The notes under the pieces are model-generated. The model did not search any database. It worked only from the letters and a program-made list of their open reading frames with translations, and had not been told where the DNA came from. This document shows positions 55,575-64,000 of a DNA stretch of 64,000 nt, in pieces. Each line of letters begins with the position of its first letter. The first letter of the stretch is position 1. This stretch comes from Mya arenaria (Eukaryota > Mollusca > Bivalvia > Myida > Myidae): assembly GCF_026914265.1 (NCBI RefSeq), contig NC_069127.1, positions 71,857,645 through 71,921,644 of the forward strand. Reading direction: 5' to 3'. Both the position numbers and the translations under genes were made by a program.

Positions 55575-58500
55575 ATGGCGAAAAATACGAACAAAGAGAT
55601 CTTTCGTTACGAACAGGAAAAGAGCAGCTTCATTGAGGCTTTACGAAACTTTCATTACAATAGAGGGTAAGCCACATCAATTTTAGTCTCAGAATAATCG
55701 AAATAGCAAACATAAGTCTAACACAGAGCCTTGATTTTATAAAATTAATTGGTGTCTCCATTTTAGGACAAGCTTTCATCACACACCAAGATGTGGGAAC
55801 AAAGATGTTGATCTGTACCAGTTGTATCAGAGGGTCACATCCAATGGTGGTTGGAAGAAGGTAAACATAGTGTACTGATCCTTCTAAGTAACACATTTAA
55901 TATTTGTTTCTCAATCAACAGACAAGTGACCTTGACCTGGTAAAAAATTTAGACTAAACTAAGGTTAAAGCTCCCCAATATATTTGGTATTCAGGTTGGT
56001 TTAAAGAGCACTTTGACTCGCCATGTTTCTATGTGGCACACACAAAAGCAATATTTTGCATTTGGTTCATAGACACTGGAAAGGGTTACATACAAACAAC
56101 CGGAAACATGGATAAAAAACACCACATACGCATCAAAATACATGACGGTATAGCTTAACAGATTTATAAGTGATGAGATTGCAGTCATTCCAAGAATGTA
56201 CTGGAGAGTGCATATTGTTTAGACACCGAATTCTGCAGCATAAAAACTCATATTATGCAAACAACAAAATTAATGGTTCCTCCGAAAGCAGTAGTCGCCA
56301 TTTTCTCCGCATTTCAGAAGTTACATATCAAGTGCCTAGTAATTATCAGTCAGGTGCTTGAAATGTCTCTGCAGGTACTGACACTTTTCATCAGGTGAGG
56401 AGTGTAAACATTTAAATTCCAGTTGTTTACGAAATCACATTTACCTTCGCTGGGAATCACAGTTGCAGTGCCCATCGCGAAAAGCACACTATAAAATACG
56501 GGCAACAGTCATTAAGGTGATTTGCTCGGTATAGTTCCTTTTTGTGCTGGCGACATTATATACATTGTTAGGAAATTTTCATTCTTAGTTACAAGATACA
56601 AGAATTGGGTACAGGATAACAAGAAACATTGGCTCATTGAGCTATTTTCCAACCTGAATAACAAATAAACATTACACATCAAAACATAACAAGTTCAACG
56701 TTTACATTCCAAATTTGTTACCATTCATGTCTTATGTATATCAAGTTTTTTTAATGACAAAAGATTAAATTGAGATGAAAATCCACTTTTAAACATAATA
56801 AATAAATAAAGCTTGCTTCAGACTGAGAGAATTACTTACGTTGAACCTGAATTTGAGACTTTTTGAGCACCTCATTCGGGGCCTATGGAAATGGAGTTAT
56901 TTTTTATTAAGCCACCTTCAAAAATCTGGAGAATATCTCGATAAAACCTAATTGTCAGAGAACTACTTGTTTACTGGTACTGCTTATCAAAACATGATTT
57001 ATCAATATGGTACAGTTATTAATTGCCATTCATCTAATCTGTCAATATCTGAATAAATGAATTCACTATACGCAAAAAATAACGCAGCAATTACTTTCGT
57101 GTCAAGTCAGTGTCTCTGTTCAACGGTCGTGATTGCGTCACCATGTTGAACCACACACTCGGTATATATTTAACTGTGCAGGGTAAAACAAAATGTGTAG
57201 TTTACTTGCAGAGAGAGTATTTTAATATTTTGATCCAACTTCTCATCATTAGTATTTATAAAATAAAATAATTCAACTTGTTATCAGTTTTATTTATCTA
57301 TGGTACCGTAATTGGATGAAAACACCAGCAAAATAACTCCGGAATTGTATAAGAAATTTTAAATTATGAAATGGTGGAAGGAAAATGCAGTGTAAAGTGT
57401 TTGTACAACCATGAACATCTTGATCAATGATCGATGACCGCCAGATCTTGAGCCTTGAATTTTTATGGACACAAGGCCTTGGGGCCAACTCAAATTTCCC
57501 TGGACTGGACTGGTAGCCGTAGCGGTAGTTGAGGGGTTTCCCTAATATTGCCATGAATAGGGTCTGATTATCTTGTCAGAAAGTTGGCATGATGATGATT
57601 ACAAATTACATCATGCTAGTCTTAAGTAAAATCAGGATACTAAAAATGAACAACTACACCCATAAACATTGTAAGATTACTTAAACAATTATAAAACATT
57701 TTATTTGTAGTAGAAATTGGGATTGATATTGCTGTATTTTACTGCAAAGTTTGTCCCAGAAGTCGGTGTATATCATAATGTAAATACCCAAGTAATACTG
57801 TGAGCCATGTGTGTATACAACTACCAATTATCTTTGCTATGTAGGTCACAAAGATTTTCCCCAAATACTAAAAATAGCCAGCATGAAGCAACAGTATTAC
57901 ATTTTGTCTATACCACACATTGATTATTGAGTTTTACACTGTAGTACAGTGTGGTAAACTTCTTGTCTACTGTCTAGGGAAAATCCAGTGGTCTCAAGAT
58001 TGCACTGTTAGGAGCTTTGGTTTTATTTTGATGGGTTAGTGGAGCAAAGACATCACATGGACATTTAGAATCAATGACACACTATCAAAGGCTTACATTT
58101 CCTTCTTTTTAATCATGCTCTGGAAATTGTATTTAATAATATATAATAAATTTGTATGACTTGATCGATGTTTACAAAAATTGTTTCTGCGTATTTCTCA
58201 CAAGATTTGAGATAACTGTTTCAGCTGTACTCGTTTAATGCAAATATATTAGCATATCATAAATTATTTTACCTTTGAAAGTTAACATCAATGTCGTTAA
58301 CAATGTTGTTAACTTATACAAAGTTCTGAACAATTTGCCCAATCCCTCTTATATTTCAGTTATTTAGCAGCAATAGTTATGTTTGATAACAAGAATAACC
58401 TGAAAGACTCTAAGTCTATCGACCATAAATACAAAAGTTATGCTGGTCAGTCCCACCTGTTCTTTATTCAGTGCCTTATAATACACAAAAGCCCATACTG

Positions 58501-61500
58501 GTGTTTCAGTTAGGCGTTTTGAGCTTGATGCTGCTCCGTGCTGCCCTTTTGACTGCTGGAAATCAGCTGTGCTGCCCTCTTAACTTGCCATAAATTGCTT
58601 TGTTTTTCTTCGTTCAAAAGTCTAAGGTCAATGACGGTGCTTTCTGAAACTTCCCCTGGCCCCTGGGACAGTTTTGATTTCGAAAAATAAGAGAAATTTA
58701 AGTAGAATAAGTCGTAGCTGGTCCTTTACTCTTCTATTTATGATGGTTCAACTGAAAGTAATTGAGAACCATGTTCTTATCTAGTAATTTTTGGGCCGCA
58801 TCATACCCAGCGTAAAGTGGACAAAGGAATGATAGGTTGTTTTGGTCAAGAATTTTGAAAACCTGTGAAAATAACAAGAAAATAATCAGAAAAATACCTT
58901 GTGTGTCTACAAGGGCTTGCACATATACACGGACTGAAGGGTTTAAGCGTAAGAGTTATGGAAGGGCGCTTTACCCTGTTCTTTTTGGTACTACCCCAGC
59001 CCTCTGTCCGCAAGGAAACCAGCATTGGCAACCTTTTGTCTTTGTAGAATAAATGAGACTGTCAAATATTTTTTGTTATGAACTTATTATATGATAATAA
59101 TTACAAACATATATCATATTTGGCAGTTGAAACCCAATATAACTACCATATACAACTGCAAACATTTTCTGTCAAATACATGATTTTCAAATTATACATG
59201 ATTTTCAAATTCTTCACAATACAGTCTGCCTTACCATTGAAATATTTTCCCTTCTGCAGCACTCTGTCTAAACCTTTCTAAAGCCCTAGGCCTTTACATT
59301 ATTAATTTGAATTTTCAAAATTGTGATTAATGTAAACTCATTTCAATTCTACATTTGAATTTTGATATAATGATCAATTTTTATTCATAAATTGTCAAAA
59401 TTTGTTCACAGGAAAATTGAGTTTACTGTACTACAGTTGAATGTTAATGTGTTAATTATGTATTTGTACTTAACAATCCTGCACGCAGAGTTTTGTGTAT
59501 GAACTGATACTATTTGATCTTAACATCAATTTTACGAAATCACACTAGATCTGTGCAGAAAAACTTGAATATTAATATATTACTATTCAAATATGTCATT
59601 CGATATAACAAGCCCCAATTCTACCTTGCAAGGAGCCTCAGTGGCTATATAAAATAAAATTCAAGAGTTGAGCAAGTTTGGCAAACATTTTACCAGTACA
59701 GGGCTTGCAGGCATGTACCAACCTCTGTGTATCAAAACTTCAGAAAGTTGTTAACTAGCTTTATGTGATTTTTCTGGTGTTAGTTAACATCAAGTGTCAT
59801 TCGTCTATTCAGATTGTGAAAATTTTCAAGGCTTCATAATATAAATCAATACCTGACAAAGGGGAAACGTGCCATACACTCTATGGCCATACTTGGTATT
59901 TGAATCATTAACTTAGCGGTAAAATGGAAATACAAAGAAAAAATGTCAGGAGCCATATGCATTGTTTGAAATTGAATAAAACATTAACTGGTTGCTCTTG
60001 ATATATTAGCCTTATTTAATTGTGCAAGTTATACAGAGAAGATGTACATTGTCATTTTGATTTTTGTTAAGAATATTATATGATATATAATTATATATTT
60101 GTTAAACCATTCAGGGTTTAAGGAAAGTTTGGAAGTGAATAACTCTCTAGAAATGGGCTGAAACTTTCAAAAATTAAGCGTTTGAAAGTACAGACACTAT
60201 CAACAAAGTTGTATATAATACCGTAAAAGTTCCAAAAGTGAACACTTGGATGTTGACAATACCAAAATTTGATGTTAAAAGTTACATTAAAGGCCATTCT
60301 TGAGTTAATGTGGTTTATTTGAATCCACTCTGTGAAACTGACTTGTGCAAATTACCTCATTTTTTCAGGAATGTTGTACAAAAATGAAGTAGTTCTTAGT
60401 GATTGAGAGGCCTGAATTTCCATGTATGGGATAAAAACTTCAAAAAATTTAATGCAAAGAAGTTTATACTCAAATTTCAAATGCTTAACAATAGCCCTGC
60501 TTGATTAGCAATAGCTCTCTGAGATTAGGTTTCTTCTTAACTAATGGAATGAGTGGATGGACAATTTTCTCTGTTTGATGCAGGAAAGTCCATGATCGTA
60601 ATTGCAGAACACTTTGTCAGGCCCGGATATAATCTTTTTGAATGTTACTGTGTTTGAAATTCATTTCTTACAGTGTTTGAAATTCATTTGTTACCGTGTT
60701 TTAAATTAATTTGTTATCACGTTTGAAATTAATTTGTTACCGTGTTTGAAATTCATTTATAATCATGTTTGAAATTCATTTGTTACCATATTTAAAATTC
60801 ATTTGCAATAAGCTGTGACCATTGATTTAATAAAAAATATATCTGGATAGATCTCAGATATTTACATGTATCAGTGATAGGTAAAATACAACTAGTGCTT
60901 GAGGCTGTCTGCCTCCTTGTAACTTACAACAGAAATACAAGCAGTTTGCATGACACAAAACAGACTATGTAGCTGGCTGCAGTAATCTTTATATCACAAC
61001 TCTCTTATTATGGGGTTTGCCCATTAACATGGTCCATTCTGGTGTGGTACACTACACAGTGTTCAAAAGGTCACTTGTCTGTCAGTCTTAATTGCTAGAT
61101 CTATGTGTATAGAAAGGAATGTTGGTGACCTTAAGATAAGTCAGGAGTACCAGTATGTGCAGAATAAGCAAACATTATTCAGCCATTATGACCATACAGT
61201 TATGCTTAGAACTTGATCTGTTAAATGGAAAGTTAGGAGAAAACATTTATGTTATCACAAAAAATCTTCTATTTTGTACTAGTACTTAAGTAACTTTATA
61301 TTTCTTGTTTAATCAAAGTCTAGCATGCCATATTATAATTGTGTCATCATGAATGTTTTATGTCTTGTATGATAAGGAGATTTTAAATATCAGGTGACAG
61401 AAGAGAAGCTATGGGGAGAAGTTCTGGCCGATCTTAAGCTTCCGCAGGCTTGTATTAATGCTGACCAGGCGCTGAAACATATATACATCAGGTAACATTA

Positions 61501-62581
61501 ACTGGCACATGTATAGGTAGATGTTTTCAGCATTTAAATGTACAATTTCATGCAAGGTAATGAAAACACACACACAAACAATGGAATGCATGGCATTATA
61601 ATTATACATTTGATCTGTTTTTAAATACAATTAAAATATGGTAATACAAAAGAGGGTTTTTATCACTTCTTTCCATTATGGTCCTGCACATAAAGAGTTT
61701 GAATGGTTAAACCCCGTTGCAAGATGGACCTGTATTCTCATTGTGTTGTGTTTAATGTTGATAGCAACAGATGTTCATTATTTTTCGTCATAACAGATAC
61801 AGAAGCTGTGTGGTTAAACTCAAAGCTGTGTATCATATTAAAATAAGTTTTAACCAACTCTTAAAGCATGTCATATTAAGAGACATTTCTAAATGTATAC
61901 ATGTATATTGTACATGCTGATTTAACAGAACAACAAAGCCTGGTCAAGTTTGATGTCAAAGTACACCAGTTTCAAAGGTGTTGTTTATTTTAGTGCACAT
62001 TATTAATACAACAACAACAACAGTTTTTACAAGTATCTTAACTATGAAAACACATTTAATGTATGAAACAGAAAAAATGGTTAAATGTTAAATGGAAAAA
62101 CCTGAAAATGCAATGTAATGGCTTTCTTCACAGCTGGTTTGTTGCAAAGATTGTTAGATAACCATTAAGCTAGTTTAAGATGCCAACAATTACTGTAGTT
62201 CAATATGAAGATATGTTAGGGAATGGAATATGAGAAGTTATGTAGGAGAAATTTGTGGAAAATTGATCAAGATGTTGCAATTCTCACAAAAACAAAAGTT
62301 CTATATTTACAAAGCTGATACAACTGGTGTAGGGTTTTCTTAATGGTTAAAGGGACATAACTGAGCAAATATTTCGGACAGACTTTCTAGATATCAGATG
62401 AGATAACTTTTCTTTTCTGCTTTCAGATATCTGAACATCTATGAACAAATCAACTTCCTTGGAGAGGACCCTAAACTAGTGGACGCTCGCAGGGACGACG
62501 AGGGTCCAATACGGAAGAAGCATTGTGGGCCGCAGTATAACGTCCCCCTTTCATACAACTACGGCCAGCATGATGTTGCAG
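55575..62581 (+). CDS. ARID2: AT-rich interactive domain protein 2, N-terminal part (first four coding exons; continues past the window)
   Basis: The product is the homologue of ARID2/BAF200, the DNA-binding subunit that defines the PBAF form of the SWI/SNF chromatin remodeller. Coding exons in the window: 55575-55666, 55767-55860, 61394-61491, 62427-62581, with GT-AG junctions and phases 2, 0, 2, 1. The ARID domain (about residues 14-105) is complete: SFIEALRNFHYNRG, DVDLYQLYQRVTSNGGWKKV, EEKLWGEVLADLKLP, LKHIYIRYLNIYE. SYNYGQHDVA then matches the conserved SYNYQQHSVS of human ARID2. I chose the ATG at 55575 (MAKNTNKEIF) because it matches the length of the human N-terminus (MANSTGKAPP). An in-frame ATG at 55482 with no stop between would add 31 residues. 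Intron 2 is 5.5 kb. The armadillo-like, RFX and zinc-finger regions of the family must lie beyond 64000. Confidence 0.93.
55861..60640 (+). other. ARID2 intron 2, left part
   Basis: Mostly AT-rich intronic sequence. A minus-strand open stretch at 58734-58862 is preceded by a good acceptor but matches nothing I know. Phrases around 58510-58610 look like dispersed repeat. No RNA gene was seen. Confidence 0.4.
60643..60805 (+). repeat. 24-bp tandem repeat (about seven copies) in ARID2 intron 2
   Basis: TGTTTGAAATTCATTTGTTA with CCG or variants recurs about every 24 bp. Units differ by one to four bases. No function is indicated. Confidence 0.8.
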
Positions 62582-62639
62582 GTGAATGGCAATTGCTCAT
62601 CATTTATCTCAACTCTAGAACTGTTTTGATGGTGTTAGA

Positions 62640-63660
62640 TTCACTGTTAACTGTTCAACTGTAGACCTGCTTTCATTTAGTTGGGCTCACAGATAACTCG
62701 GTTCAACTGTAGACCTGCTTTCATTTAGTTGGGCTCACAGATAACTCGGTTCAACTGTAGACCTGCTTTCATTCAGTTGGGTTCACTGTTAACTCTTTTT
62801 ATTCAGTTGGGTTCACTGTTAAGTCTGTTCAACTGTAGACCTGCTTTCATTTAGTTGGGCTCACAGATAACTCAGTTCAACTGTAGACCTGCTTTCGTTC
62901 AGTTGGGTTCACAGTTAACTCTGTTCAACTGTAGACCTGCTTTCATTCAGTTGGTATCACTGTTAACTCTGTTCAACTGTAGACCTGCTTTCATTCAGTT
63001 GGGTTCACTGTTAACTCTTTTTATTCAGTTGGGTTCACTGTTAACTCTGTTCAACTGTAGACCTGCTTTCATTCAGTTGGATTCACTGTTTACTCTGTTC
63101 AACTGTAGACCCGCTTTCATTCAGTTGGATTCACTGTTTACTCTGTTCAACTGTAGACCCGCTTTCATTCAGTTGGATTCACTGTTTACTCTGTTCAACT
63201 GTAGACCCGCTTTCATTCAGTTGGGTTCACTGTTTACTCTGTTCAACTGTAGACCTGCTTTCATTCAGTTGGATTCACTGTTTACTCTGTTCAACTGTAG
63301 ACCTGCTTTCATTCAATTGGATTCACTATTTACTCTGTTCAACTGTAGACCTGCTTTCATTCAGTTGGGTTCACTGTTTACTCTGTTCAACTGTAGACCT
63401 GCTTTCATTCAGTTGGATTCACTGTTTACTCTGTTCAACTGTAGACCTGCTTTCATTCAGTTGGATTCACTGTTTTCTCTGTTCAACTGTAGACCTGCTT
63501 TCATTCAGTTGGGTTCACTGTTTACTCTGTTCAACTGTAGACCTGTTTTCATTCAGTTGGGTTCACTGCTTACTATGTTCAGCTGTAGACCTGTTTTCAT
63601 TCAGTTGGATTCACTGTTAACTCCGTTGAATTGTAGACCTGTATTCGTTCAGTCTGATTT
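62640..63660 (+). repeat. 48-bp minisatellite in ARID2 intron 4 (about 20 copies)
   Basis: The unit contains TTCAACTGTAGACCTGCTTT, CATTCAGTTGGGTTCACTGT and TTACTCTG; it is 48 bp, i.e. 16 codons. It starts about 60 bp after the exon 4 donor. Since 48 is a multiple of three, one frame stays open for 271 codons (62855-63670), giving a 16-residue peptide repeat (FNCRPAFIQLDSLFTL). It lies inside an intron and has no start context, so I do not call it a gene. Two units carry the same 26-bp deletion (near 62795 and 63018), a sign of block duplication. Confidence 0.9.
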
Positions 63661-63670
63661 ACCATTGTAA

Positions 63671-64000
63671 TGTGTATTTCTGTCCAAATTCATGAGGTGA
63701 TAGTTTGGTGTCGTGTGTTGTTTTTCCTGACCAAATTTTGATAAATTTGTTTGTTAATATGAACAGATAAACTCATTATATTTTATCATTGTTAATTATA
63801 ATAATTGAAGCTTGATAGGCTGCCAAGAAGAATTACCGTTTTAATCTAGAGGAAGATATATATAAAAACAATTTTCTAAATTTACGATGCCAATAAATTT
63901 TTGCAAAATCTTATACAAATGCCTTAATGTCATCAAGACCTTGCATGATTTTTACTAAGATTCTAGATATAGTTAATGGTTCAGTGTTATGGTAACATTG
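63671..64000 (+). other. ARID2 intron 4, right edge
   Basis: AT-rich intronic sequence with nothing recognised; the next ARID2 exon lies outside the window. Confidence 0.5.

Noticed and set aside
57294-57554. 86-codon minus-strand open frame (MAILGKPLNYRYGYQ...)
   Set aside because: Composition looks coding-like in the first 40 residues, but there is no recognised family, no splice partner and it lies in an intron. Not strong enough to call.
62855-63670. 271-codon open frame with a 16-residue peptide repeat
   Set aside because: It is a by-product of the 48-bp minisatellite in ARID2 intron 4.

Overview
This looks like nuclear DNA from an animal, most likely a bivalve mollusc (probably a heterodont clam or mussel). 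The coding exons are short, with GT-AG introns. The background is AT-rich. The introns are full of the tandem-repeat-cored elements typical of bivalves, with starts such as TATACCCCCGA or TATGCCCCCGAAGG followed by TCCG or TCTG runs. The organism call is inference from repeat style and gene content. I see no bacterial operons, CRISPR array, rRNA, intact tRNA gene or recognisable retroviral or Polinton remnant.

Layout. 1-7600 is gene-poor and repeat-rich; it holds a foldback repeat, a LINE-like 3' tail and a 1.26 kb TIR element. 7654-21261 (+) is a complete 16-coding-exon TFIP11 (spliceosome disassembly G-patch protein). 22348-23991 (-) is a single-exon ankyrin-repeat/SOCS-box gene, tail-to-tail with TFIP11. 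24496-25865 is a MULE-like DNA transposon with a perfect 9-bp target duplication. A near-perfect 59-bp-arm hairpin (26013-26158) and a 46-bp minisatellite follow. 29468-48206 (+) is a complete 16-exon PWP1 (nucleolar WD40 protein) whose introns carry at least seven tandem-repeat-cored elements, two of them nested inside others. A CpG-rich 46-bp minisatellite lies at 50625-51765. From 55575 (+) the first four coding exons of ARID2 (PBAF chromatin-remodelling subunit) run off the right edge, with a 48-bp minisatellite in intron 4.

I assembled the three multi-exon genes by hand from splice signals and remembered human proteins. The TFIP11 exons sum to 2481 nt and the PWP1 exons to 1662 nt, both multiples of three with every junction phase consistent, which strongly supports the models. 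The genes do not form a pathway; they are independent housekeeping or regulatory genes (splicing, ribosome biogenesis, ubiquitin ligation, chromatin).

The most interesting structure is in the introns. (1) Decayed partial copies of the next exon lie just upstream of the real exon in TFIP11 (exons 5 and 11) and PWP1 (exon 15), and an acceptor-region copy lies before PWP1 exon 4. In three of these four cases a repeat element lies within about 25-70 bp upstream. The TFIP11 exon 11 copy is still open and in frame. (2) Several otherwise different element families share one 3' end design: a short perfect hairpin, then CTTG, CTAG or CTGG, then T. This points to rolling-circle (Helitron/Helentron-like) non-autonomous elements. 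I did not find an autonomous novel system.
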